From Methylibium rhizosphaerae (GTDB taxonomy: Bacteria > Pseudomonadota > Gammaproteobacteria > Burkholderiales > Burkholderiaceae_C), in NCBI RefSeq assembly GCF_006386545.1, contig NZ_SWAR01000006.1, forward strand, positions 124,001 to 188,000: 64,000 bases of DNA, given 5' to 3'. The notes under the pieces were generated by a model that was not told where the DNA came from, did no database searches, and saw nothing but the letters and a program-made list of their open reading frames with translations. Made by a program: the position numbers and the translations under genes. Below, in pieces: positions 1 to 9,078 of this stretch; the first letter of the stretch is position 1, and each line of letters opens with the position of its first letter.

Positions 1-896
1 TCGTCACGCCCAACCACCTGCACTACGAGGTGGCGCGTGCCTTCACCGAGGCCGGCTTCCATGTGGTGTGCGACAAGCCGCTGTGCCACACCAGCGAGCA
101 GGCCGAAGAGCTGGTGCAGCTGTCGCGCCGGCATGGCACGGTGTTCGGCGTGACCTACAACTACACCGGCTATCCGATGGTGCGCCAGGCACGCGAGATG
201 GTCGCAAGCGGCGCGCTCGGCACGCTGCGCAAGGTGGTGGTCGAGTACCACCAGGGCTGGCTCGCCCGCAACGTGGAATCCAGCAAGCAGGCCGCGTGGC
301 GGCTCGACCCGCAGCGCAGCGGCATTGCCGGCGCCATGGGCGACATCGGCTCGCATGCCGAGAACCTGGTCGCCACGGTGACGGGGCTGCAGCTCGAAAG
401 CCTGTGCGCCGACCTCACCAGCTTCGGTGCCGGCCGCATTCTCGACGACGATGCCTCGCTGCTGCTGCGCTTCGCCGGCGGCGCGCGCGGCGCGATGCTC
501 GCGTCGCAGGTCGAAGCCGGCTGCGAGAACGACCTGCGCTTGCGCGTGTCGGGCACCCTCGGCACGCTGATGTGGCGCCAGGAAGAGCCCAACCGCCTGG
601 AGTTCGCGCCGCTGGACGGCCCGCGCCAGGAGCTCACCCGCGGCTCGCCCTGGCTGGGCGAAGCGGCCCGCCGCGCCACGCGCCTGCCCAGCGGCCACCC
701 CGAAGCCTTCATCGAAGCCTTTGCGAACGTGTACCTGGGCGTCGCCGAAGCCATGGCGGCGGTCAGGGCCGGCCGGGCGCCGGCGCTCCACGAAGCAGAC
801 TTCCCCACGGTGGCCGAAGGTGCTCGCGGCGTGCGCTTCATCGAGAAGACGGTGGCGTCGGCCCGCTCCGAGGCCAAATGGACCGCCTGTTCGTAG
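1..896 (+). CDS. Gfo/Idh/MocA-family oxidoreductase, 5' end cut off
   Basis: The reading frame is open from base 3 and has no start codon in the window, so the N-terminal part, including the glycine-rich NAD(P)-binding motif, lies upstream. The visible 297 residues begin [14 protein letters not shown] and contain CDKPL, the usual EKP-type catalytic/cofactor motif of this family, followed by the C-terminal substrate-binding half with [10 protein letters not shown]. Members are NAD(P)-dependent sugar or inositol dehydrogenases and related enzymes. The substrate cannot be told from the sequence. It ends in TAG about 170 bases before the TonB-receptor gene, which is probably a separate unit. Confidence 0.85.
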   Translation, partial: VTPNHLHYEVARAFTEAGFHVVCDKPLCHTSEQAEELVQLSRRHGTVFGVTYNYTGYPMVRQAREMVASGALGTLRKVVVEYHQGWLARNVESSKQAAWRLDPQRSGIAGAMGDIGSHAENLVATVTGLQLESLCADLTSFGAGRILDDDASLLLRFAGGARGAMLASQVEAGCENDLRLRVSGTLGTLMWRQEEPNRLEFAPLDGPRQELTRGSPWLGEAARRATRLPSGHPEAFIEAFANVYLGVAEAMAAVRAGRAPALHEADFPTVAEGARGVRFIEKTVASARSEAKWTACS

Positions 897-1064
897 TGCG
901 CGCGGCGCCCGCCGCTCCTGCCTGATGTAACGGTTGCACCGCTGCGGCGCGGGCCGTGATGTTTTGCACGTGGCCCTGTTCAACATCGGTGCGCGCGGGC
1001 CGATAGTCCGTGCATCGCTTTCTTGCCTCCGGTCGAGTGCCGTATTTGCGGCCGAGGTATCCAC

Positions 1065-3089
1065 ATGCACGAGTCTTCCGGTGCCCTGCCCGCGCGCTTC
1101 CTGCGTTGCCGTCGACTGTTCCTGAACAGCCTGTCGTTGCTGCTGCTGCTGCTGGTGCCCGCGCTGGCGCAGGCCGATCACGGGCAGGACGACCCGGACG
1201 AAGACCTCGCACGGCTGCTCGAGGCGCAGGTCGAGAGTGTTTCCCGCTATGCCGAGAGCACCCTCGATGCGCCCGCGGTGGTGCGGGTGTTCCCGCGCGA
1301 GGACGCGCGGCTGCTGGGCCACACCACCGTCGGCGAGATGCTGCAGCGGCTGCCGGGCGGCTACCTGACCAGCGACCGCAGCTACACCTCGTTCGGTCTG
1401 CGGGGCTTCAACCGCCCGGGTGACTACAACTCGCGCACCCTGATGACGATCGACGGCTATCGGGTCAACGACGTCATCTACGACCAGGCACTCCCCGACA
1501 ACACCTTCCCGCTGCCGGCCGACTGGGTCAAGCGCACCGAGCTGATCTACGGTTCGGCGTCGTCCGTCTACGGCGGCAATGCGCTGTTCGGGGTGGCCAA
1601 CTTCGTCACGCTAGACGGCGCCGACGCGCCGGGCGCGGCCGCCCGGGTGAGCTTCGGCAGCTTCGGTACCCGGCGCGCGATGGCGCAATACGGCTACAGC
1701 AGCGGCCAGGCCGACGGGTACTCGACCGACGTGTTCATCGGCGTCATGGGCCTGCGATCGCGCGGCGAAGACCTGAGCTTTCCCGAGCTGGCTTCGCCGG
1801 CCGCACCCGATGGCGTGGCACGCGGTCTCGACGGCACCCGCCAGCACGGCCTGCTGGCCAAGGCGCGCCTGGGGCGCTGGCGCGTCACGCTGGCGGCCAG
1901 CGAACGCGACAAGAACATCGCCACCGGCGAGTTCGGCACCGTGTTCGGCGCCGACGGCACCCGCTACGTCGACGGCTACGCCTTCGGCGAGCTCGCATGG
2001 GACGGCGCATGGCGCGCCGACCTGCGCACCAGCGCGCGCATCAGCGTGTCGACCTACCGCTACCGCGGCCGCTACGTGCTCGACGAGGGCGAGCCTGCCT
2101 ACCTGATCAACCACGACGACCTGCGCGGACGCTGGCTCGGCGCCGAATGGCGCCTGCAGTGGCGGCGCTGGACCAACCATGCGGTGGTCGCCGGCATGGA
2201 CCTGCGCCGCACGCTCAACGCCCGCCTGCACAACTTCGACGAGGAACCGCCCGCGGTGGTGCAGGACGTTCGTGTCAGTTCGACCGGCTACGGCTTCTTC
2301 GCCCAGGACCAGATGCGCCTGTCGGAGCGGTGGTCGCTCACGCTGGGCGCGCGGCTCGACCATGCGCCGACCCACAACGCGGAGTTCTCGCCGCGCCTCG
2401 CACTCGTGTGGCGCCCCGGCGCTGCGCAGGCTTGGAAGCTGAGCGCCGGCCGTGCCTTCCGTTCACCGAACCTGTCGGAGCGCTACTACGAGGACGGCGT
2501 GTCGCAGGTGGCCAACCCGGGCTTGCGCTCCGAATCCATCCGCACCGTCGAGCTGGCCTGGGAGCATGCGCTCGATGCGCACACCCGGGTGTCGGCCAGC
2601 GTGTATCGCTACAGCCTGAGCAACATGATCGATTTCGTGCTGCCCGAGGGCGAAGACATCGGCCAGTACCAGAACATCAGCCGTGCCGGCACCACCGGCA
2701 TCGACACCGAGGTCGAGCATTCGGCCTCGACCGGCTGGCGCTGGCGCGCCAGCGCCTCGGTGGTGCGCGCCCGCATCAACGGCGAGCGGCCGCACAACTC
2801 GCCGCGCTGGCTGATGAAGGGCCATGCACTGGCGCCGCTGGCCACCGGCTGGTGGCTGGGCGCCGAGCTCGATGCGCTGGGCGCGCGGCGCGGACCGCAG
2901 CCGGTGGAGGCCTGCATCATCGTGAACGGCGTGCTGCGCCATGCGATCGGCACGCGCCAGGAGCTGGCGCTGCGGGTCACCAACCTCGGCGATGCGGCAG
3001 CCTACGACGTGCCCACGCCGGGTCTTTCGGTCGACCGCGTGCCGCGCGCGCGCCGGGCCTTCACGCTGGACTGGCAGGCTGCCTTCTGA
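1065..3089 (+). CDS. TonB-dependent outer-membrane receptor
   Basis: A 674-residue outer-membrane receptor. I chose the ATG at 1065 because it gives a good signal peptide (a run of leucines, then VPALAQA). An in-frame TTG at 1023 would add 14 unlikely residues. A plug domain follows (RVFPREDARLLGHTTVGEMLQ..., LRGFNRPGDYNSRTLMTIDG, YGSASSVYGGNALFGVANFVT), then a beta-barrel with TonB-receptor features such as LSAGRAFRSPNLSERYY. The ligand is unknown; no siderophore or cobalamin genes are adjacent and I see no cobalamin riboswitch upstream. The next gene starts only 7 bases after the stop, so receptor, YfiR-like protein and GGDEF-EAL protein are almost certainly one operon. The receptor may therefore act in signalling rather than uptake alone (inference). 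Confidence 0.9.
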   Translation: MHESSGALPARFLRCRRLFLNSLSLLLLLLVPALAQADHGQDDPDEDLARLLEAQVESVSRYAESTLDAPAVVRVFPREDARLLGHTTVGEMLQRLPGGYLTSDRSYTSFGLRGFNRPGDYNSRTLMTIDGYRVNDVIYDQALPDNTFPLPADWVKRTELIYGSASSVYGGNALFGVANFVTLDGADAPGAAARVSFGSFGTRRAMAQYGYSSGQADGYSTDVFIGVMGLRSRGEDLSFPELASPAAPDGVARGLDGTRQHGLLAKARLGRWRVTLAASERDKNIATGEFGTVFGADGTRYVDGYAFGELAWDGAWRADLRTSARISVSTYRYRGRYVLDEGEPAYLINHDDLRGRWLGAEWRLQWRRWTNHAVVAGMDLRRTLNARLHNFDEEPPAVVQDVRVSSTGYGFFAQDQMRLSERWSLTLGARLDHAPTHNAEFSPRLALVWRPGAAQAWKLSAGRAFRSPNLSERYYEDGVSQVANPGLRSESIRTVELAWEHALDAHTRVSASVYRYSLSNMIDFVLPEGEDIGQYQNISRAGTTGIDTEVEHSASTGWRWRASASVVRARINGERPHNSPRWLMKGHALAPLATGWWLGAELDALGARRGPQPVEACIIVNGVLRHAIGTRQELALRVTNLGDAAAYDVPTPGLSVDRVPRARRAFTLDWQAAF

Positions 3090-3096
3090 TCCGGCG

Positions 3097-3672
3097 ATGA
3101 CGCGCAGCAGTTCCCCAAGCCTTTCGGCCCGCCTGCCGCAGCTGCGGCGGCTCGGTGCCGCATGGCTGATCGCGGTGACCGCCGCGGCAGGCTCGGCGCC
3201 GGGCCCGGCGCGGGCGCAGGACAACCCACGCAGCGAGCCGCAGCTGAAGGCGCAGATCGTCTTTCGCGCGCTGCTGTTCGTCCAGTGGCCGCGCACGGCC
3301 GCTGCCGACGGACCGCTGCGCTTCTGCGTGTTCGACGAGTCGCCGCTGGCCCTTGCGCTGCGCGACTTCGACGGCCGCCGCGTCAACGACCGCATGCTGC
3401 AGTGGCGCCGCGTCGGCGTGGAGCAGCTGGCCACCTGCCAGGTGGCCTATGCGGGCGGTGCGTCCGGCCTCGCCGCGCTCGCGCGCAACGACGTGCAGGG
3501 CATCTTCTGGGTCGGCGACGAGCTGGGGCTGCTCGAACGCGGCGTGATGCTCAACCTGCAGGTCGACGGCGGGCGAGTCGTGTTCGACGTCGGCCTGGGC
3601 GCGCTGCGGCGCCAGGGGCTGGACATCAGCGCCAAGGTGCTGCGGCTGGCCCGCTACGTGAAGGAATCATGA
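3097..3672 (+). CDS. YfiR-family (DUF4154) periplasmic protein
   Basis: A 191-residue exported protein. The ATG at 3097 sits 7 bases after the receptor stop and is followed by a signal peptide ending near GPARAQ. The body has the YfiR pattern: LKAQIVFRALLFVQWP near the start, then RFCVFDESPLA, a later LNLQVDGGRVVFDVGLGALRRQGLDISAKVLRLA. In the Pseudomonas/E. coli YfiBNR system YfiR is a periplasmic repressor of a membrane diguanylate cyclase. The gene overlaps the following GGDEF-EAL gene by ATGA, which fits that partnership. The conserved family cysteines appear as RFCVF and ATCQV. Its function here is inferred from family and context. Confidence 0.88.
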   Translation: MTRSSSPSLSARLPQLRRLGAAWLIAVTAAAGSAPGPARAQDNPRSEPQLKAQIVFRALLFVQWPRTAAADGPLRFCVFDESPLALALRDFDGRRVNDRMLQWRRVGVEQLATCQVAYAGGASGLAALARNDVQGIFWVGDELGLLERGVMLNLQVDGGRVVFDVGLGALRRQGLDISAKVLRLARYVKES

Positions 3673-5576
3673 TGCGCTGGCAAGGCTTCGATGCCGAACC
3701 GCCGCTGCTGGCGCAGGGCACTCCAGGCGAAGGGCTGCTGGCCGCGGCTGCGATGCTGCTGCTGGTGGTGGCACTCACCGTGCTGCAGTACGGCGCCTTG
3801 CGCGAGCGGCTGCGCGAGGAGCTGCTCACCCAGGCCGAGATCGTGGGGCGCACCGTCAATGCGGCCGTGCTGTTCGACAGCGAGGCCGACGCGCGCGAGA
3901 TCCTCGCGTCGCTGAGCGGCTCGCCGCTGGTGGAGTCGGCCCGCCTGTTCCGCGCCGACCGCACCAGCCTCGCGGCCTACCGCCGTGCGACGCCGGCGCC
4001 GCACTGGTGGGCCCGTCACGCCGGCACCGAAGAGGTGGAGCACACCATCGTCGCCAACGGCATGGCGATCGGGCGGCTGCAGATGTCGGCCGAACGCACC
4101 GGCGTGTGGACGGCCCTGTTCAAGTTCGCCGGCGGCGCGCTGTCGGTGATGCTGGTGGCGCTCGCGCTGGCGGCCGTGGTGTCGCGCCGCATGCGCGCCA
4201 AGGTGCGTGAAAGCGAGGCGCGCACGCGTTTCCTGGCCACCCACGACGCGTTGACCGGCCTGCCCAACCGCAGCACCTTCCAGACCCTGATGCATCACGC
4301 GAAGGGCCACTGGGACCGCCATGCGCGCACCGACGCGCTGCTGTTCGTGGACCTCGACAACTTCAAGCAGATCAACGATCGCATGGGCCATGCCGCCGGC
4401 GATGCCGTGCTCAGGCAGGTGGCCGTGCGCCTGCGCGCCTCCGTGCGCGAAGGCGACGTGGTGGCGCGCCTGGCGGGCGACGAGTTCGCGCTGCTGCTCG
4501 AGTCGATCAACGCCAACGTGGCCACCCGGGTGGCGGCCGAGCTGGTGCGCACGCTGCCGCAGCCGATGCAGGTCGAGGGCAACGAGCTGCGCGTGTCGGT
4601 GTCGGTCGGGGTGGCGCTGCTGCCGGCCGATGCGCGCACGCCCGAGGAAGCGATGCGCTGCGCCGACGCCGCCATGTACCAGGCCAAGCGCACCGGCAAG
4701 GACGGCTACCACTTCTACTCGTCGCAGCTCGGCGATGAGATGAAGGCGCGCCTCACGCTCGAGACCGACCTGCGCGCCGGCATCCCGCGGTGCGAGATCT
4801 CGCTGGCCTACCAGCCCATCTTCGACGGCCAGGGCCGGCTGGTCTCGTTCGAGGCGCTGTCGCGCTGGCACCGGCCCGGCATCGGGCCGGTGTCGCCGGC
4901 CGAGTTCATTCCTGTGGCCGAAAGCTCCGAGCTCATCGTGCCGCTCGGGCTGTCGGTGCTGCGCCGCCTGCGCGCCGACCTCGACGCCTGGCAGCACGCC
5001 GGCCTGGAGGTGCCGCCGGTGGCGCTCAACCTGTCGTCACGCCAGTTCCGCCGCGACGCGCACCGGCAGGGCTATCTCGACGCCTTGCGCGAGCTGTCGC
5101 TGGGGCCGGCCACGGTGGAGTTCGAGCTCACCGAGTCGAACGTCTTCGAGGACATGGATTCGCCGCACTCGGTGGTGGTGGCGCTGCAGAGCCTGGGCTA
5201 TCCGCTGGCCATCGACGACTTCGGCACCGGCTACAGCTCGCTGGGCTACCTGCGGCGCATGCGCTGCCGCAAGCTCAAGATCGACCGGCTGTTCATCAAG
5301 GGCGTGTCGGGGTCCGAGGAGGCGTCGATGCTGGTGCAGTCGATGATCGACGTGGCCCATGCGCTGCAGATGGTGGTGGTGGCCGAGGGCATCGAGACCG
5401 AACGCGACCATGCCCACCTGCGCGCACTCGGCTGCGACTACTACCAGGGCTTCGGGCTGGCCCGGCCGCTCACGCCCGAGGATGCCGCCGCGCTCATGAG
5501 GCGGCAGGCGCTGGGCGAGTACGCCAGCATCGCCGCCGCGGCGCCCGCAGAGCCGGCGCACAGGCAGCAGACCTGA
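3669..5576 (+). CDS. Membrane GGDEF-EAL protein (c-di-GMP metabolism), YfiN-like N-terminus
   Basis: A 635-residue inner-membrane protein. One TM segment lies near residues 22-42 and a second near 150-175; between them is a periplasmic sensor region like that of YfiN (CHASE8 type). A HAMP-like linker leads to the GGDEF domain, whose active site reads RLAGDEF (AGDEF instead of GGDEF). The EAL domain looks intact: EALSRW, ELTES, DDFGTGYSSL, KIDRLFI, VVAEGIET, QGFGLARPL. A phosphodiesterase is therefore likely, with cyclase activity uncertain because the first glycine is changed, although AGDEF cyclases do exist. The start ATG at 3669 overlaps the YfiR-like stop (ATGA); a second ATG follows directly. 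The likely role is to convert the YfiR/receptor signal into c-di-GMP level. Confidence 0.92.
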   Translation: MMRWQGFDAEPPLLAQGTPGEGLLAAAAMLLLVVALTVLQYGALRERLREELLTQAEIVGRTVNAAVLFDSEADAREILASLSGSPLVESARLFRADRTSLAAYRRATPAPHWWARHAGTEEVEHTIVANGMAIGRLQMSAERTGVWTALFKFAGGALSVMLVALALAAVVSRRMRAKVRESEARTRFLATHDALTGLPNRSTFQTLMHHAKGHWDRHARTDALLFVDLDNFKQINDRMGHAAGDAVLRQVAVRLRASVREGDVVARLAGDEFALLLESINANVATRVAAELVRTLPQPMQVEGNELRVSVSVGVALLPADARTPEEAMRCADAAMYQAKRTGKDGYHFYSSQLGDEMKARLTLETDLRAGIPRCEISLAYQPIFDGQGRLVSFEALSRWHRPGIGPVSPAEFIPVAESSELIVPLGLSVLRRLRADLDAWQHAGLEVPPVALNLSSRQFRRDAHRQGYLDALRELSLGPATVEFELTESNVFEDMDSPHSVVVALQSLGYPLAIDDFGTGYSSLGYLRRMRCRKLKIDRLFIKGVSGSEEASMLVQSMIDVAHALQMVVVAEGIETERDHAHLRALGCDYYQGFGLARPLTPEDAAALMRRQALGEYASIAAAAPAEPAHRQQT

Positions 5577-5585
5577 GCGCCAGCG

Positions 5586-5605
5586 GCGCGCGGTGCACCG
5601 CGCGC
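5586..5605. terminator. Perfect 20-bp palindrome between convergent genes
   Basis: GCGCGCGGTG is followed directly by its reverse complement CACCGCGCGC. It fills the 33-base gap between the GGDEF-EAL stop on plus and the LytTR regulator stop on minus. It could fold into a hairpin in either transcript and act as a shared terminator, but no T-tract follows on either side. Confidence 0.4.
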
Positions 5606-5609
5606 ACCA

Positions 5610-6455
5610 CTACATGCCCTTGAAGAGGTGCGTGTAGCTGCGGCTCACCTCGAGCTTTTCGGGGTGGCCCTTCACCGACACCAGCTGGCGGCCGCGCAGG
5701 TCTCGGGTCACGCCGGCGATCGCGCGCGCGTTGACCAGCGTCGAGCGGTGGATCTGCCAGAACTCGTGCGGGTCGAGCTCGTCGATCAGCTCCTTGATCG
5801 GCTTGCGGATCAGGGCCTCCAGCGTGGCGGTCTGCACCCGCGTGTATTTTTCGTCGGAGATGAAGAACAGCACGTCGGCGACCGGGATCATCTGGATGCT
5901 CTGGCCCACGGTGGCCTGGATCCAGCGCAGCCGGGCCGGGGCGGCGGCGCCGCCGCCGCCCTGCAGCTGCGTCGTGAGCCTGGCGAGCAGGTCCTGCAGC
6001 GAGGCGTTGTCGGGCCCTGCCGCAGCCTCCGGCGCCTGGCCACCCCGCTGCACCAGGCGCTTTTGCAGGCGCTGCACCGTGAGCTGCAGGCGTTCCTTCT
6101 CGGCCGGCTTCAGCACGTAGTCCACCACGCCCTGCTCGAAGGCCTCGATCGCGTACTGGTCGTAGGCGGTGATGAAGACGATCTCGCAGCCGCTCCATCC
6201 GTCGACCGGCTCGAGCCGCGCGATCTCGCGGGCCGCCTCCACGCCGGTCATGCCGGGCATGCGGATGTCGAGGAACACGAGGTCGGGCCGGTGCTCGGCC
6301 ACCAGGGTCACCGCCTCGGCGCCGTGGCGGGCTTCGGCCACGATGTCGAGCTCGGGCCAGACTTCGGCCAGGCGCGCGCGCAGCTGCTCGCGCATCAGGC
6401 GTTCATCGTCGGCAATGACCGCGCGCACGGGCTCGGCAGGAGGGGTCGGGTTCAT
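5610..6455 (-). CDS. LytTR-family response regulator
   Basis: A 281-residue regulator with an N-terminal receiver domain and a C-terminal LytTR DNA-binding domain. The receiver has the acidic pair in VIADDERL, the phospho-acceptor Asp in LVFLDIRMPG, the conserved Thr in VFITAYDQYA and Lys in YVLKPAEKERL. The LytTR domain (about residues 175-281) contains DVLFFISDEKYTRV and FWQIHRSTLVN. A Gly/Ala-rich linker separates the two. The ATG at 6455 gives the standard receiver N-terminus (MNPTPPAEPVRAVIADDE). It lies 56 bases downstream of the histidine kinase gene on the same strand, so the two are a cognate pair. Target genes are unknown. Confidence 0.92.
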   Translation of the reverse strand: MNPTPPAEPVRAVIADDERLMREQLRARLAEVWPELDIVAEARHGAEAVTLVAEHRPDLVFLDIRMPGMTGVEAAREIARLEPVDGWSGCEIVFITAYDQYAIEAFEQGVVDYVLKPAEKERLQLTVQRLQKRLVQRGGQAPEAAAGPDNASLQDLLARLTTQLQGGGGAAAPARLRWIQATVGQSIQMIPVADVLFFISDEKYTRVQTATLEALIRKPIKELIDELDPHEFWQIHRSTLVNARAIAGVTRDLRGRQLVSVKGHPEKLEVSRSYTHLFKGM

Positions 6456-6511
6456 GGGGCGCCATGGTAGTGCGTCCGCCCCCGCGCGGGCGACGAATGC
6501 ACCGCGGTCCG

Positions 6512-7948
6512 TCAGGCTTCGTGGTCGCCCACGCGGGTCTGGTAGGGCACGGTGATCGTGACCACCGTGCCGCTGGGCGTGTTCTCGGCGATCCTGAGCT
6601 GGCCGCGCGTGCCGTACAGCAGCGACAGCCGCTCGCGGATGTTGGCCAGGCCGGTGCCGGTGCCGGCGGTGGCCGCCTTGCCGAAGCCCAGTCCGGTGTC
6701 GGCCACGGTGACCACCAGCTTGCCGTGCACGATCTCGGCGCCGACCCGCAGCAGCCCGCCTTCGGGCTTGGGCTCCAGGCCGTGCTTGATGGCGTTTTCC
6801 ACCAGCGACTGCAGCATCATCGGCGGGAACTCGGCGCTCAGCAGCCCTTCGGGCACGTCGATCTCGGTCATCAGCCGGTCCTCCATGCGCACCTTCAGGA
6901 TCTCGAGATAGGGCTTGATGACGCCCAGTTCGCGGCCCAGGTCGCGCGTGCCGTTGGCATTGGCCTCGCGCATCGTCGGCATGCTGGCGCGCAGCAGCGC
7001 GATCAGGTTCTTCTGCATCTTGCTGGCCCGCGGCGGGTCGGTCTCGATCAGGTGGTCGATCGACGCCAGCGTGTTGAACAGGAAGTGCGGTTCCACCTGC
7101 GCCTGCATCGCGGCCATGCGCGCCTCCACCACCTGGCGCTTGAGCGACTCGGCCTCGGCCACCTCGGTGGCATGCGCCGCCTTCACCTCGGCCTGCAGTT
7201 GGCCCTTGTAGGTGATCTTGATGATGGCCGACGCGAAGATCCACAGCAACGCGAGGTCGGGCAGGAATTCGCCGAGCCGCCGCGTGCGGGTGCGCAGGCG
7301 CGGCACGCCTTCGCGCGCGGCCTCTGCCGCTTCGATCTGGGCTTCCCGGGCTTCGCGCTTGGCCTCCTCGGCTTCGGCCATGGCCTCCGCCACTTCGCGC
7401 CGGGCTTCCTCGACGGCACTCCTGACCTCGCTGGCCACGCCGGGCGGCAGGCGGATCTCGATGGTGCGCTCCAGCTCTTCCACGCTCGACGCGGCGGAGG
7501 CGGCCGCCTGGGCTGCCTCGACCGCTTCGGCCTGTGCGGCCGACGCCGCCGAAGCCGCCTGCTCCGCCTTGGCTACCCGCTTGGTGATGCGCACGCCCCG
7601 GTGATCGATCGAGATGTCCACGCCGTCCTTGTCGGCGGTGGCCGGCTGTTCGATCTTCACCAGCGGCTCGTCGCGGTTCGGCGCCGGCGGCTTGGGCGGC
7701 TTGGGCACCTGGTTGCCGGCCGTGCGCGTCTCCTGCCCGTCGTGCGGCAGCACCTCGGTGATCTTGATGTTGAACGGCGGGATCGACTCCAGCAGCGACG
7801 CCGTCACCAGCAGCAGCACCGAGAGCAGGAAGAAGCGCTTCCAGCTGATGCTGACCAGCCAGCTGGCATAGGTGTGGAAGGCGCCCAGCGTGCCGGCGGC
7901 AAAACGCTGCCAGCCGCTGGGGGAGATGGAGTGGGTCTTCGGGTCCAT
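6512..7948 (-). CDS. LytS-type sensor histidine kinase with Ala/Glu-rich sensor region
   Basis: A 478-residue membrane kinase. Two predicted TM segments (about residues 36-55 and 225-248) enclose roughly 170 residues that begin proline-rich (VPKPPKPPAPN) and continue as a long Ala/Glu/Arg-rich helical stretch, probably a coiled coil. The cytoplasmic part has the His_kinase motif PHFLFNTLASIDHL with phospho-acceptor His, the N-box SLVENAIKHGL and the G-box DTGLGFG...GTGLANIRERL. The start at 7948 (MDPKTHSIS) is preferred; an upstream in-frame ATG at 7993 would add 15 residues. It is the partner of the LytTR regulator just downstream. No known family domain was recognised in the sensor region. 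Confidence 0.9.
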   Translation of the reverse strand: MDPKTHSISPSGWQRFAAGTLGAFHTYASWLVSISWKRFFLLSVLLLVTASLLESIPPFNIKITEVLPHDGQETRTAGNQVPKPPKPPAPNRDEPLVKIEQPATADKDGVDISIDHRGVRITKRVAKAEQAASAASAAQAEAVEAAQAAASAASSVEELERTIEIRLPPGVASEVRSAVEEARREVAEAMAEAEEAKREAREAQIEAAEAAREGVPRLRTRTRRLGEFLPDLALLWIFASAIIKITYKGQLQAEVKAAHATEVAEAESLKRQVVEARMAAMQAQVEPHFLFNTLASIDHLIETDPPRASKMQKNLIALLRASMPTMREANANGTRDLGRELGVIKPYLEILKVRMEDRLMTEIDVPEGLLSAEFPPMMLQSLVENAIKHGLEPKPEGGLLRVGAEIVHGKLVVTVADTGLGFGKAATAGTGTGLANIRERLSLLYGTRGQLRIAENTPSGTVVTITVPYQTRVGDHEA

Positions 7949-8068
7949 GGGGGCGCACTGTACGGGGGCGCCGCCGGGTGCAGCCACGGGCATGTGACAC
8001 ACCGGCCCGGGCGGAGGACAGGCTGCAGCAGCGGGCGACGAAGCGGAGCAGCGGCGCCGCCTTTCGCC

Positions 8069-8980
8069 CTACAGGAGTTCGATGCCGTCGAGCTCCCGGG
8101 CGCAGGTCTGGCGCACCGTGGCCACGAAGTCGGTGACGAACGGCCGCTCGGCCAGGGCCTTGGGCACCACCGCATGCAGCTCGCTCCACAGGCCCGGCGC
8201 GGCCAGGCGCTTGGCGAGCACGTAGTCGTGCTCGACGTAGTTCTTGACGCCCCAGTTGGGCAGGGCGGCGATGCCGCGCCGGCTGGCCACCAGCTGCAGC
8301 ACCGCGACGGTGAGCTCGGCGGTGCGGCGCGCCAGGGTGATGCCCGCCGGCTTGAGCACTTCGCGGATCAGGTCGATGCGCTCCTCCGGCACCGGGTAGG
8401 TGATGAGGGTTTCCCCGAGGAGGTCCTGCGCGGCCAGCCGGCGCTTGCCGCGCAGGCGATGTTCCAGGGCCATCACCACCAGGATCTCGAAGCGGAACAG
8501 CGGCATCGAGCGCAACGCCCGGTCGCGCGGCGGCTTGCCGGCGATCACCAGGTCGGCCCGGCCGGCCTTGATGAGCGCGAGCGGGTCGGGGTGGAACCCG
8601 GCCACCAGGTCGAGCTCCACCTCGGGCCAGCGCTGGCGGAAGTCGTCCATCACCGGCATCAGCCAGTCGAAGCAGGTGTGGCATTCGAGGGCGATGCGCA
8701 GCTCGCCTCGCGTGTCGCTGCGCAGGCGCTGCAGGTCGCGCTCGGCGGCTTCGAGCCCGGGCAGCACCATGTGCGCCAGCGCGAGCAGCCGCTGCCCTGC
8801 CGGCGTGAAGCGCAGGCCGGCACCGGTGCGCTGGAACAGCGACACGTCGTAGTGCTCCTCGAGCGCGCGCACCTGGTGCGACAGCGCGCTCTGGGTGAGG
8901 TGCACCCTCTCCGCCGCGGCGGCCAGCGTGGCCGAGGCTTCGATGGCAAGCAGCGAGCGCAGGTGGCGGATCTCCAGCAT
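8069..8980 (-). CDS. metR: MetR, LysR-family activator of methionine genes
   Basis: A 303-residue LysR-type regulator that closely follows E. coli MetR. The N-terminal helix-turn-helix has [20 protein letters not shown], followed by FTPAGQRLL. MetR-like effector-domain motifs are present: [20 protein letters not shown] (E. coli has IAIECHSCIQWLTP), GETLITYPV and [10 protein letters not shown]. It is divergent from metE with a 98-base gap, the classic metR-metE arrangement. The start at 8980 ([10 protein letters not shown]) matches the family; the open frame upstream of it is non-coding. MetR uses homocysteine as co-activator in enteric bacteria, and the same is expected here. Confidence 0.95.
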   Translation of the reverse strand: MLEIRHLRSLLAIEASATLAAAAERVHLTQSALSHQVRALEEHYDVSLFQRTGAGLRFTPAGQRLLALAHMVLPGLEAAERDLQRLRSDTRGELRIALECHTCFDWLMPVMDDFRQRWPEVELDLVAGFHPDPLALIKAGRADLVIAGKPPRDRALRSMPLFRFEILVVMALEHRLRGKRRLAAQDLLGETLITYPVPEERIDLIREVLKPAGITLARRTAELTVAVLQLVASRRGIAALPNWGVKNYVEHDYVLAKRLAAPGLWSELHAVVPKALAERPFVTDFVATVRQTCARELDGIELL

Positions 8981-8981
8981 A

Positions 8982-8994
8982 TGAATCCGATTCA
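8982..8994. promoter_or_regulatory. MetR site 1 (TGAA-N5-TTCA)
   Basis: TGAATCCGATTCA is an exact match to the known MetR consensus TGAA-N5-TTCA. It lies directly upstream of the metR start codon (8978-8980), where it would suit autorepression, and about 85 bases upstream of metE. Confidence 0.8.
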
Positions 8995-9002
8995 ACTCGA
9001 GC

Positions 9003-9015
9003 CGAAAAACTTTCG
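9003..9015. promoter_or_regulatory. MetR site 2, degenerate (CGAA-N5-TTCG)
   Basis: CGAAAAACTTTCG keeps the GAA-N5-TTC core and dyad symmetry. It lies exactly 21 bp (two helical turns) from site 1, nearer metE. Tandem strong and weak MetR sites are known upstream of enteric metE, so this is the likely metE-proximal activation site. Confidence 0.55.
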
Positions 9016-9078
9016 CTTGATTGTAGGGGGCCGGTTCCCGAGACTGCCGGGCTCTGTCATCACGGAAATGCACCAGCC

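Noticed and set aside
897-1064. A cobalamin or other riboswitch before the TonB receptor
   Set aside because: No B12-box-like conserved segment or convincing multi-stem fold was seen.
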